64,000 nt of DNA from Aselliscus stoliczkanus. Taxonomy: Eukaryota; Chordata; Mammalia; Chiroptera; Hipposideridae. The translations under genes were made by a program, and so were the position numbers. Positions within the stretch are counted from its first letter, which is position 1; each line of letters begins with the position of its first letter. Of this stretch, positions 24,301 through 37,300 are shown in pieces. A model generated the notes under the pieces. That model was not told the origin of the DNA and did not search any database. It worked only from the letters and a program-made list of their open reading frames with translations. The stretch spans positions 63,450,001 to 63,514,000 of the forward strand of contig CM066731.1 in assembly GCA_033961575.1 (NCBI GenBank). Reading direction: 5' to 3'.

Positions 24301-27300
24301 GAGAACCTTTTAAGTGTCTTGGATCTCAATGGAGACCGGGCACGTGTTGTAGCATTTGTTTTCAAGATGCACGTTGCTTAGTATCGCTTATAGTTATGTA
24401 AGAATGTTCAGCTCTCCATGTGTGGAGCTGGCTGCAGGTGAAGAACATTTTGTTTGTGACCATTTTGAATACAGGCTCTAAGAAGTGCAAACGTAAAAGC
24501 AGGAACAGGGTGTGATTCAGAAAGTCACCGCTTGACAATACACATGAAAGCTGTGAGTCCATCACAATGAACCCACATGTATGTGACTTTATCACCTAAT
24601 TTTCTAACACTGCTGTTTCGGTGGCAAATGATATTTGACCTTGTACAACAGTGCAGGAAAAGAATGTTATCATCCTCCTGCTGAGTACTTGCAGGCAGCA
24701 CATAACATCATAGCTGTTCCACAGAGAACACTCAGTAACTATTGGTGGAACGACTGAATGAAGTCTTTTCACTTCTTCTGGGCACCCATGTAAAGAGCGG
24801 GTGGCTACGGCTGTCTGGTGGGCAAGCGCCATTGAAAATTCAATCACTCATTCCAGTCTCTATTCTGTGCCTGTCTCTGGGCTGAGGGGCTTGAGTGGGG
24901 AGTGAGGAGAAACCCTTCAGTAGGAGGCACTGTGGACAGATAAGCAAGTGAGCTGAGGGCGAAAGCAGGATAAATACAGGGCACTTTGGTATCACACATG
25001 GGGGTTCCTAGCCTAGACTTGGACTTGAGGTAGAGAGGCAGGGAAACGCTTCCAGAAGAAAATGGCTTCAAATATTAACTGTGACAAATAAATAGAAGTA
25101 ATACAGGGGGAGGTTACGGAAAAAGGCAATATGTAGTAGGAGTGAGATGGCGTTCCAAGAAGGTGCATAGTACATTAAGGCAACGATAAAAAATCAATGT
25201 GCCAGCTGGGTACTAGACTAATTGGGAGATCACTATGTAAATTATATAGATGTCTAGCCACTATGCTGTATACCTGAAACAAATATAAAATCATATTGAA
25301 TGTCAACTGTAATTGAAAATAAATTAAAATCAATGTGGCTTAGATGTAGCGTATTAAGGAAAAAGTAACGTTTGATGAGGCTGGGGAAAGCACAAAGAAG
25401 CTTGTTGGGTTTTGTTCTAGGATCAAAGGACATTATTAAAAGTTTTAAGCAGGGAAGTTTTGTAATTAATTTGCATTTCAGAAAGGTCATTCTGGCTACA
25501 GGATGAGGAAGGGATTGGAGAGAGACAGAGGTCAAGGCGGGGAGCACAGTCCTGAGGCAGTTATTTATTGTACTTTGTCAGTCTAGGTGAGAGATTACTG
25601 AAGACTCAATAAAGGTTAAGGCCATAGGGCTGTGACAAAGTCACCTTAGGGATCAAACACATCTGAGTAAGTGATTTACATAATGAAGTGGAATGAGGAT
25701 TTATAGGAGGAGGCAGTGAAGGAGGATGCCTTCATTTTTGACTAGGATAGCTGGGTTTCTCTGAACACAGAGCAGCTTTCAGGGAGCCTTTGAGTGGCTG
25801 CAGGTTTCTCATCCAGGGTACACATCTACACAGGCTGAAAAAAATAGATAGTGTGTGGGAGGGAACATTCTTCAACTACAAAGAACTTTGGATGGGAATA
25901 TGCTTTGGTAATCCAAATGAACCCCTTTGCATAATATGGGTAGGGTAGTGTCATGGAGACAGGATGGATGGGTGATTTTATGTCTGGCAATCTACTCAAG
26001 AATTTTTGCAAGGAAGTTTCATTTTTTTCATTGTTGTTTTTTTTTAAATTATTTTTTTTAGAATAAGTGCTGAGGCTTAAATCTACATGAATCCAAATCT
26101 GTTTCAGGGGCCTAAATAGAACCAGGCCCATCTAGTCCTTCTGACACATTCAGAGTAAAGGTTTTCTGGAAATGAATCAAAGGGCTTAGAAAAAACGCAG
26201 TTGACTAGTCTGGCTGGCCTGGTGTCCTGAGTTCAGTATGTCTGAAAACCATTTACGAGTCAGTCAGTGGCCATTAAATAAATAGCTCTGAACTTTAGAT
26301 GTTTCATTGTCCGTGAGATTTTCTGCAGAATGGGGAGGAAGCGGGGCAGGGAGGAGAAAGGCTAACAGCTGAAAATGGTCAAGAAAACACGTTTGGCACA
26401 AAATACAGCCTTCAGTGAGGTTTGGAGAGATGGGGTTCAAATGTTTCCAGTGCGTGTTACCCATAGTTTCTAAAATCAGGTACCAAGCATTGTTTCTGAC
26501 ACTCATATGAAAGAATGCCCAGCAAATTGTGTTTTCAGACTAAACTTTTCATGACTCTTAAAATTTTACACCACATACTCCAAACTGAAACAGTCCAAAA
26601 ATGTTACTTAAGGGCATATATTTTTTCCACCTAACAAGTGCATCAAATTCGTATTTCATGAAATATGGACATTCTATCAAATCTATGTCTGCATTCCGGG
26701 GAGATCATGTTTTCGGCAGGGTAGGCGGAAAGGCATTTGAATTCTTCTGACCAAGTGGCCAATGGCAAGATATGGGGTTTGCATGAGTATTACAGGAGAG
26801 TTTAACAATCAAGAATCAGCTTTTAGATTATTGTAACACTAAATTCGTGAAAAAAGAAAAAATTAACCACATGTGAAAATGTCTTCCTGGCTTGTGACTC
26901 CAGCCTTAAATGATAGCTGTTGGGCATACTATTTCTCTGGAGAGAAGGACTAGTGATAGAATCCACCCATAAATGGTCTTCAAATTTAAAGATAAAACAT
27001 ATGTGAAAGAGGGATTTAAGTTGCAGAATTAATAAGTTTTAAAACTTCTAAAATGTTCTCTAATTTTTATCTTCCACTGTCTGATGTTATTTTCCCTGGA
27101 AGCAAGCTCCTTGTTATCTACACACAATTCTGTTTCTGATTATTTAGCTGCTTTAGGGTTTATCTGTTTTCACTTTATCTGATTGCATGCTTAGTTGGGA
27201 TTAAAGCTTGAAGTCTCTTAAACTTCAGGCTGCCAGATAACATGATCAAAAGGCCACCTCGCACTGCTTCCCATTTTAGGCAGCTTTCTGGTTCCCTGAC

Positions 27301-30300
27301 ACCATCACCACTCTGGGGCTGCAATCCCCAGCACTAGTAACATCTACCATTCAGCAGTAAGCTCAGCCTTGCGCTGCTAGAGCTGGGCTAAGTGCTTGTC
27401 AGTCACTATCTCATTTGTTCTTCAACAGTCTTGAGAAATGGGGATGCTTTCCCTCATTTAGGGACAGGAAACCTGAAGCTTGGAGAGTATAAGTAAATGC
27501 ACCAAGGTCCCAGAGCAAGTTAATCAAAATGATGAGGATACAGTTCTATTGAGAACAAAGCACAAGCTTTGAAAGACCATACAAAACACACTGCCTTCCT
27601 GCATTCAGCGCCTGCTTGGCAGGATTTCCCTGCATGCACCTCATCTGAGGACATGACTGAATATCAGAAAGTATTTCCTCTTGTGGAATCGAACCCTATG
27701 ACCTGTACTCTGTTTTGGCCACCAGATAGGAAGACTGCGCTATAACTGTGCTTCGGGGTCTCTGAAGGCTGTGAGCAGTTGTGTCGTAGGCCCTCCACCT
27801 CCAGTAGCCCAGCTCTTTCTTAGCCTCCAGCCCTTTTGTGCTAGACGCCTGTACACACCTCTTCTAGCAGCCAGATTACCAGCAACATGGCCTATCAGGT
27901 CAGACTGCACAGTTCTCTGCTTTCTGAAACTCCCAGCCAAGGTAAGAGCTGTGTCATTGAGGAATTGGAGACGCAAGGTACTCCCTCACCCCTTACACCA
28001 CACATGAGTGGTGCCAATGAGCTCATCTTGGGAGCCAGAAACAGTGTGACTCTGACCAGAGAAGGCCTGTCACCTGGGGGTCCTCCCTGGTGGGTTCCAA
28101 CCTGTGCGTGCTGCTCTGATTGTGAGGCGCTGGGAATAGGTGGGGCATGAGCGGTGCACAGCAGTGATGAGAAACGTGTCTCCACATGTCCTGCTTCTGT
28201 GTCTGCATCCTAGTGAGGCTGGCAGATTGGCTGAGCACAGAACATGGTCTCACACACTACATCACATGTAGGTCACATGGGTGTTTTAAATAACAGGTTT
28301 GATGTGGTTATAATGGAAAGAGATTACCTTACTTTGAAAATCCTTTTGCTTAATATTTTAGATTTTCAAGAAGTTACAGGTATAGTTCTTCCACATGGCA
28401 CTTCTGATACATCAATTAACAGTCATGTATGTAGAGTGCCTCTGATTTCTAAATAAGCACCACAAACACCATCTATTTATGTCTGTATTCATAACCATGT
28501 AGCCACAACTACTTGTTCCCTTCATGGGAATTCTCAGAGTGAATGGCATTGGCTTCTTTGTACAACAACATACCAGGCTGTTTCTCAGCCTCTCTCACCC
28601 ATAATTCTGTCTTCCATGAAAACAGAGAGCAAACATCCTCCCCGAATTTGGCACCCTGTGTCTGTGACACTTTCCTGATGAAGTGTTATTTTTACTTTTA
28701 TCAAACCTTGGATCAATAACAGATCAAAGCTGAGAGGAAGGACACTGATGTAAGTGCTTGTATGTGAAATTAACAGACGCTAACTACCAGACATGCCCTC
28801 TTCTTCCTAAGCCCCTCATGCGGTGTGGAGTATGTGTGTGGGGAGGGGTGAGTATGGGTGAGAGAGGAGTGAGGCAGCCCAAAGTTCTGTGATCAGAATG
28901 ACACAACACCAAATAAGGCTTTAGATCACTAGAGTTAACCAGAAGAGCCCGGAACCACCTTTGCAAGGACACACTCAAGGTCCCCAGCTCTGAAATTTTG
29001 ATTCAGTAGGTCTAGGGTTAGACTAGGTACCTGCCTTCTCAGATGTTTCCCTGGAGATCCTGGAATATTTTTCCCAGGTGCGAACTCTAAAATGTGCTTT
29101 AAGAACTATCTCTGGTCATGGCTCAGGACACAAAACTGAGATGAGGGAAGTATTCTATGGTCAAGTATCCACTTATTTATCAAGAGACTATGTGCTGAAA
29201 GAATTAATAGGTTGAACCAAAGAAGAATTATTCCAGTGGTAATTTCTATACTATCACAGAATTTCACTTGAATATCCGTTCAGCACCTGTTTTCAGAAAG
29301 CACTTGTGGGCACTAGGGGTGAGCTACAGGTGTTTGCAACAGGGAGTGACACATGAACCTAACTGACTAAGGACACTTCAAAAGAAGCCAACTTTTAGAA
29401 GCACATAAGTCTTTTTGAGCTTCTTTAGAATAATAATGTGTCACATATATTATATGTGTAAAGAATTATAAAACAATGAATTTACATAGTGTGTTATAAT
29501 TTGCAATTATGCACTTATTTGTTTGGTAGTGTTTTTGTTGCCTGTCTCTCCCCTAAACTATATGGCAGTGTCCATGTCAGTCTTGCTGACTGTTGAAGTC
29601 ACAGCACCCAGTGAATCCCAATAAATATTCATTTACTGGCTGCCTAGATGAATTAATTACCTAGGATTCCATTGTTTAATCTGGAAATTTGCATTTCTTG
29701 CATTTTCCTTCTTGGAGGACAATGCAGCAGTCCCCATGTGGTAAGTTTATTGTAAGGAAGTTTGGGGCAAACATAGTTCCAGGGTCCCTGGTTTCTGCCA
29801 CCTTCCGTGGGTATTAAGAGGGAAGATGACATATCTATGTAAGTGTAATGGTGATAATAATACCTTATATGAGAGTTTGTAAACTGTAGGCCTATCAGCC
29901 ATTCTAATTAGCAGGTATGTTTAATTTGCTCTTCATAGATTTGAACTGTACAGAACTTTACATTTAAAAAAATTATTTGCCAACATGTAAAAGTGGATAC
30001 ATTTCACATATAGAACAGAATTTCTAGCTTATCCTGACAAGTGGTAAGGTCTAGAGACACTGAGCCCACTTCCTACCTGTCAGCTTGCAGAGGAGTATCC
30101 TCTTTTGGGGGCAGGGGGTGGCAAATTCACTCATTTCTGAGCCTCTCTCTTGTCTTTTTGCTGCATATAACTGTCCAGAGGTAAAGCAACAGTTGCAATT
30201 TGTCATCTTACACCCAGTACTACTTTAGTCCTCTTCATTACTAGACCATCCCCCCAATGCAGACATTTGAGTCTGATTATATTTACGTAGAGTTTGGGCT

Positions 30301-30472
30301 TTTTCAAAGCACTTGACTGAAGTACAGCTTTATGGTGCAGATCAGCCGTGCATAAATTTAAAACACTGAAAAGCATCCTTTACTTCCTAAGCACCAATCT
30401 GATTTAAATACTCTTATCCCAAACTCGGAATTTTTTCTTTTATCCATGCCTTCACTAATTTTATATATTAAG

Positions 30473-30510
<38 letters not shown>

Positions 30511-30564
30511 AGGCTTTATATATATATATATATATATTAAGGCTTTATATACATATATATTAAG

Positions 30565-30617
<53 letters not shown>

Positions 30618-31253
30618 GGCACTCATTCGATTAGAAGTCCCTTTCAATAATCCAGATTAAAAAATGACCAAGGCAGTGGCAATGGTGGTGACGATCAGTG
30701 CTTATCTTCTGGCTATACAGCATTTTGAAGGTAGCATCAACAAAATTTACTGACAGAGCAGATAAAGATTATGAAACAGAAACATCAAAGATGAATACTA
30801 GATTTTTAACCCAAGTGACTACAACAGCAGCCTATAAACATCTTCTATAAAGGGTCAGGTAGTAAATATGGTCAGCTGTGTAGGCCTTATGTTTTATGTT
30901 GCAACTACTTAACTCTGACTTCATAGCATGGGGACAACCATAGATAATAGATAAACAGGTAATGGGGCAGATTTCCTGAACTAGAAGATAGGTGATGTCA
31001 TTTGCTGAAAAGAGGGAGGCTGCAGGACTAGCTGGATAGGCTGCAGGGACTGGGGTAGGGTTGTGACTATCTGGAGCTCAATTTTTCACAGTTTAGTAGA
31101 GGTTGTAAGTAGGTGGGTGGATAACTTAGTCTGGAATTCAGCTGAGAGATTTAGAGAGATGATTTGGAGTGATAATACCACCAGCAGATAAATGGTATGT
31201 CAATCTACAAGACTGGATGAGATTATGTAGGCAGTGAATATATACAAAAGAGA

Positions 31254-31313
<60 letters not shown>

Positions 31314-34300
31314 TGGACATGTCCTAAGCCCTTCCAGCACGTAGAGGTTGGAGAAATGAAAAGGAATAAACATGGAGAATCAGCAACCGGAGGAAAACAA
31401 GGCATGTAAGAGACCAAGGCATGGGAAGAGCCAGGGACCACAAGCTGCTGGTGGACCAAGGAGGGCGGTGACCTGGAATTGACCACTGATGAGAGCCATT
31501 GGGTAGAATAGAGGTGGGGTGGGAATCTGCCTGGTGGGGGAGGGGGCTCAAAAAAGAATGGAAGAAGAAAAATTGAAAATTCTCAATTAAGACAACTCAA
31601 GGAATTTCATTATTATAAGAAAGAGAAGAATGGTGCAATAATTGAAAGATGCAATGGGGTCAAGGAAGTGCTTTTATTTTTATTTTTAATAAATGTATGC
31701 CGTTGGAAATGATCCCCTAAAAAAGTGCACTTTACACCATTTCTTTACAGGCATTTACCTTCCTCACCTACAGGAAAGGTGGTACTCATCTTTTAAACAT
31801 TTAAGAGATGCTTGGATCCCACTTGGATATTCTGTGAAATAATGTGGTCCCATATTTTATACTTATTTTTGTAGCTTGAGGGAATTTGTTTTATCAAGTT
31901 CCTTTAACTCCCCATTTCTCTTATAAAGTTGAATCAGTATAATATCATTTAAATTAACCTAACCAACACCTGCAATTTTCAATGTGAAGGCCTGTTCTCC
32001 TCTGCCCTACTGCACTGCACAGATCCCTCTCCGACCTGGTTACCAACACTCACTTTTGCCCTCTGGTCAACACTGAGTCTTGTATATTCAGCTCTGAATT
32101 TCCTTTATTGGCATTTCACAGGCATTTCTACCTAATGGGAATAAACCCACCAATTTCAAAACAGAACCTCAATCATGCCCATGATTTAAAGTGGTTTTAA
32201 AGTGTTTTAAAAGCTTTTGGCTGCCCTCAGGGGAAATAATTTTGTCATCACTTAATTTCATTTTAATGGTTCTTTCTCACTTCTGTAAGTCAGCACTTCT
32301 TTTTCAGTCTAACCCAGAAAAAGATCGAACAGTCCTAGCTAAATTATTTTTTAAAAAACTAAAATTTGTCTATCTGAATTGACTTTATTTTTATCTTAGT
32401 ATACAAGAAATAGCCACATAAATATCCAAGAAAATAAATGTCTGCAGCACATGCCATGCTGTATCCAATGCCATTGCTGTCATAGCATCTATGCCAATAA
32501 CCAGTTTAGAAATATGTCTCCAAAAACCCAAAGTGTGATATTTTTATTTTAACATTGTAGGCAAATATAATGAAATACATATAAAAAAATAAAATAAGTG
32601 GCATTTACATGAATAATGAGGTCATCAAAAGTTCAGAGTTTTAACTTCTCATAGTCCTCCATACTGAAATCATTTGGTGCTTTTATATAATTACAGGAAT
32701 TTTAATAAGTAAATATACCACAGTTTTATAAGGGTACAGGATACTAATTTTTTCCCCATATTTAGAAAGAAAATATATAGAAGTAAAAAAATGTCTTTGA
32801 AAAGGGAGTCTTTGAAAAGGGAGACCATATGCATAATAGATTTTTCAAGAGGTCACTTTTGTTTTTAAAACTTATATTCCTGGTTCTTCCTTAATTCAAC
32901 TTCAATTTATGGATCTTTTGTTCCATTCATAAGAGTAAGTTTTGACAATCACATTTGATTAATGTTTGTTACTAAGAAATTTAATCAATTAATCAATTAA
33001 AAGTAGTTTAAGAAATTTAATTGATTAAATTTTTTAAAAAATCTTTTATTGTGAAATAAACATTTTTTAAAATTAGTTTCAGGTGTACAACACAATGCAA
33101 TACTTATACTTTTAACACCTCAAAGTGAAAAACCCCCTCCCCCAGTTCGCCACCCCACTCCCCCCCCATATCATCCTATCTATTACAATTCCTTTGACCC
33201 CCTTCCACAGTATAATCCACATCCCATGACTATCTATATATTCAGTTACAGTTGGCATACAATATTATACAACATCAGCTTCAGGTGTACAGGGCAGTGA
33301 TCAAGCCTCTACTCCATCCATGAAGTGGTCTCCCTAACAAGACATGTGACTATCTGACACGCCACAAAATTTTTACAACATTATTATATTCTCCAAACTG
33401 TGTTTCATATCCCTGTGGTAATGTGGTAGTTGTCTATTTATACTGTCTAATCCCTTCCCCTTCTCCTTTATCCCCACTCCTCTCCTAACTAGCAACCCTC
33501 AGTTTTTCCTCTATATCTATGAGTCTCTTAACTTTGATCGTTCATTCAGTTTTTCAGATTCCACATATAAGTGAGATCATATGGTACTTGTCTTTCTCCG
33601 AATGACTTATTTCACTTAACATAATAGTCTCTTCAAAACATTATCAATTACATTCCCAGAACTGCCCCCCATATCCCTGCGGCAACATTGTAGTCACCCA
33701 CCTACATTGTCCAAAACCTTCCCTCTCTGCCTCATCCCCATTCCCTCCCAGCCAGCAGCCATCAGTTTTTCCTTTATATCTGCTTGATATGATTTCAATC
33801 TTCTTAAATTTACTAAGACTTGTTTTGTGGCCTAACGTTGTCTATCTTGGTAAATGTACCATGCGCACTTGAGAAGAATGTATATTCTGTTTTTTCAGGG
33901 TGAAATGCTCTAAAAATTTCGACAAAGTCCAGCTGGTCTAAAGTGTCATTTAAGGCCATTCTTTCTGTGTTGATTTTCTGTGTAAAGGATCTGTCCATTG
34001 GTGACAATGGGGTGCTGAAGTCCCCTGCTAAGATAGTGTTACAGTTGATCTCTGTCTTTATGTGTGTCAAAATCTGTTATATGTAATTGGGAGTTTCTAT
34101 GTTGGGTGCATAGATGTTTATTAGGGTTATAGTGCCCTTCTTTGTCTTTTATTTAAGTCATTTTAAAATCTATTTTGTCCAAAATAAGTAGTGGTACTCC
34201 AGCTTTTTTTTTCTCTCTCATTTCCATTTGCATGAAATATCTTACTCCATCTGTAAACAGCATATACATGTGTCCTATTTTCTTATCCACTCAGCCACTC

Positions 34301-37300
34301 TCTGTCTTTTGATTGGAGCATTTAGCCCATTCACATTTAAAATGATTATTGATAGGTGCATATGTATTGCCATTTTATTATTTGTATTCTTGGTCTTCCT
34401 GGGTTAGCTTGTTTACCCCTTTCTTTTGTTTAAAAAAGCCCTTTTCACATTTCTTGCAATGCTGGCTTGGTGGTAATGAATTCCTTAAGCTTATTCTTTT
34501 CTGAGAAGCTCTTTATTTCTCCTTCGATTTTAAGTGATAGTTGTGCTGGGTAGAGCAATCTTGGTTATAGGCCTTTATTTTGTGTCACTTTGAATATCTC
34601 CTACCACTCCCTTCTGGCCTGCAGAGTTTCTGAAGAAAAGTCAGCTGTTAGTCTAATAGGAGTTCCTTTGTATGTAACCTGCTGTCTTTCTCTTGCTGCT
34701 TTTAGGATTCTGTGTCTGTCTTTAACCTTTGCCATTTTAACTATGATGTATCTTGGTGTGGACCTGTTTGGGTTCAGCTTGTTTGGAACCCTCTGCGGTT
34801 CCTGGGCATGTATGTTGATTTCCTTCACCAGGGTAGGGAAGTTTTCAGTCATTATTTTTTCAAATACATTCTTGATCCCTTGCTTCTTTTCTTCTCCTTC
34901 TGGTATTCCTATGAGTTGAAGGTGGTTGCGCTGCATCTTGGCCCATAGGGCTCTTAAACTATTTTCATTGCTTTTTATTCTTTGGTCTTTTTGTTGTGCC
35001 AACTGGGTGATTTCTGCTATTTTGTCTTCCAAATCGCTGATTCCTTCCTCTGCTTCATCTACTCTACTGGTGTTTCCTTCGAGTGTGTTCTTCATTTGAG
35101 TTATTGTATTCTTTAGTTCTAATTGGTTGTTTTTTATGATTTCTCTATCCTTCCTTATGTCCTCACTAAGCTTGTTAAACATTCTTATGATCAATGTTCT
35201 AAACTCTGTCTCTGAAAGGTTGGATCCCTCTGTTTCATTTGGTTCCATTTCTAGAGGTTTCTTCTGATCTTTTACTTGTTACATTTTTTTTTTGTTTCCC
35301 CATTCTGGCTGTCGCTCTGGGATTGCTTTGATGTATCAGATAGATCACCAGAAGAGCCCTGGCTGGTTCACGCAGATACACAGCTCACGGTCCAACACTC
35401 CCAGGAAAACTCCCAGTCCCAGCCTGTCCCAATCAGCCGCTCGCAGATCAGGCCAAGCAGCATGACAACCAATTACCAGCCTGGCAACTCTGCAAGCACA
35501 GTGTGGAGAGCGGGGACCCGAGGTGGCTGGCGTACTCCCGGGTCTCAGTGAGCAGCCTGTTGGAGCCAGAGGGCACTCGCCCAGGCGTTTCCCTGGCAAC
35601 GCAGTATAAGCCGGGAGGAGCATGGGGATCCAAGGCCACATGAACAGCATGCACACACACACTTCTGCGCCAATTCCACCAGACCCATGAGGTCCCTGAG
35701 CTGAGTCTCTGTGGGAGGGCCCAACTCTGACAAAATGGCACCTTCCTGTACACCACTCGAGTACAAGCTCCACACCAGGGTATCAATAGTCCAAAAACCT
35801 CCAGACTTCGCACCAAAGGTGCTCAGTTCAGTCCGTCCCCGCAGGCTCCCGGGCCCAGCTATCACAGGTACTCCCTCCACCAGGAACCAGGTAAGTGCTC
35901 ACAGGCTCACAGGCTCACAGGCCGGCCCCACTGATTCTCTAGCCGCTCTTAGCCTCACCGAGCTGAGCAAAAGGAGTCCTCACTAATTTACTGCCAGCTA
36001 TCTTGGAACTCCTCTTCCTGGCAAAGAAGCTCTGGGCTGGTGAGCTTGGTGTGCAGCTGGAGGGTCTCTCCCCCAACTGGAGAAGCCTCCCCATAGCTAG
36101 GGCTTCCCTCACGGGGTTCACCCTCTCTCATCTCCGCCTATCCTACCATACCCAACGTGGCCTCCTCTTTAAGTTCTTCATTTGGTGGTTCTGTTCATCT
36201 AGTGTTCTGGGCACCTCTGGGGTTGAATGTTGTATAAATTGTTTTTAATTTTGGTGTGATCCTGGAAGGCAGTTAGCACAGCGTCTGTCTATTGTGCCAT
36301 TTTACTGGAAGTCTCTCTAATTGATTACATTTTTAATATATTTGATTTTTAAAAGTGTTTCAATTGATTTACTGAAAATAATAATTCCCATATATTTAAA
36401 TGTCTTAAAACTCTAAGAAATACAGTGACTCTTAAGTTCTAAATTTTACAATACTCTTTAAAAAATTTATCCAGGTTTCTTATAAAATTCAATTTAAAAT
36501 CACAAGTATACATAATTGCTCATTGATATATTTATGCTGAAATTACAAGGCTAACCAGTTGCTTTAATAGGCCACATTCCCTTAAACCATTACAAGTCTT
36601 AATAGTATCAAATATGCACAGGTTCCCTAGCCAGAAATATCTATCCTTTGTAATACCTTAAATTTGATTCTTTCAAACACTTCTACATTTAATTCTTATG
36701 TCTGAAATTAAAAGAGGATACCCACATTAAAAGAAAAACAACCCAAAACCAAAAACAACAACAACAACAAAAACAAAAGCAGTCTGTCATCTCAATGTCG
36801 GGCATATATTCCCACGAAATTTTTACGTTTCCTTTCAGGTTGACTGACTTTCTTGTCTAGAGATATTGAGTGGGGTTTAAAAGGGAGCTTCAGATGTCAG
36901 TGTGCCTCCCAATTCGATCTGCCACTGTAACTGTGAACCCCGAAATGTATGGAAACTGCCAGTACAGAGATCTCATCGGCTGGCCCTTCTCATTCTCTAA
37001 TTCATCTGCCCACTTAGGAAAGGCACAACCTTCTCCGGTGCAGCAAAATCCTTTGATTCGATTTTGTATTTCTTTAGCTCAAGCTCTCCAGACCTCTGAA
37101 CTTGATGAGAATTACATTCTTTTACTATTGTTCCTATAACTTACAGCCACACGTCTTTTAGATATGTAAGTGACAGTTTGAAATCTGGGTATCGCTTGGT
37201 GCTTAGTCCAACTATGTGGTTGCCACATCCAAGGTGCGGACTTTATAAGCAGAAAAGCTCAGGGTGAACATTTTAGTCCAGAGGTAAATCAATCAATTTA

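Larger units (their letters stand above)
18387..25189 (+). other. PI15: PI15 intron 2, first part; no exon seen
   Basis: No coding similarity. Contains MIRs at 19.45, 19.99 and 20.34 kb, a short SINE at 21.65 kb, a Tigger-like element at 22.17 kb, a GAAT repeat at 23.82 kb and old unassigned repeat text around 20.87-21.2 and 23.14-23.6 kb. About 24.0-25.1 kb looks unique. Confidence 0.5.
25338..30469 (+). other. PI15: PI15 intron 2, middle part; no exon seen
   Basis: Holds old unassigned repeat text near 25.38-25.64 kb, a MIR at 27.39 kb, a MER5A-like piece at 29.0 kb and an L2 3' end at 29.53 kb. A relatively GC-rich block at 27.7-28.25 kb is not recognised; it has open frames on both strands without similarity to known proteins. 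Confidence 0.45.
33035..36317 (-). mobile_element. Non-autonomous L1 (HAL1-like) copy B in PI15 intron 2
   Basis: Same order as copy A: 5' UTR (about 36317-35285), ORF1 (35284-34565), ORF2 endonuclease remnant (34373-33768), 3' UTR and A-rich tail; no RT. A 17-bp duplication with one mismatch (TAATTGATTAAATTTTT and TAATTGATTACATTTTT) flanks it at 33018-33034 and 36318-36334, so this is a single complete insertion of about 3.28 kb rather than a deletion product of a longer local L1. It lies antisense to PI15. Confidence 0.88.

Noticed and set aside
27740..28253. Overlapping open frames on both strands at 27.7-28.25 kb in intron 2
   Set aside because: They follow higher GC content only. I saw no start, splice or domain evidence.
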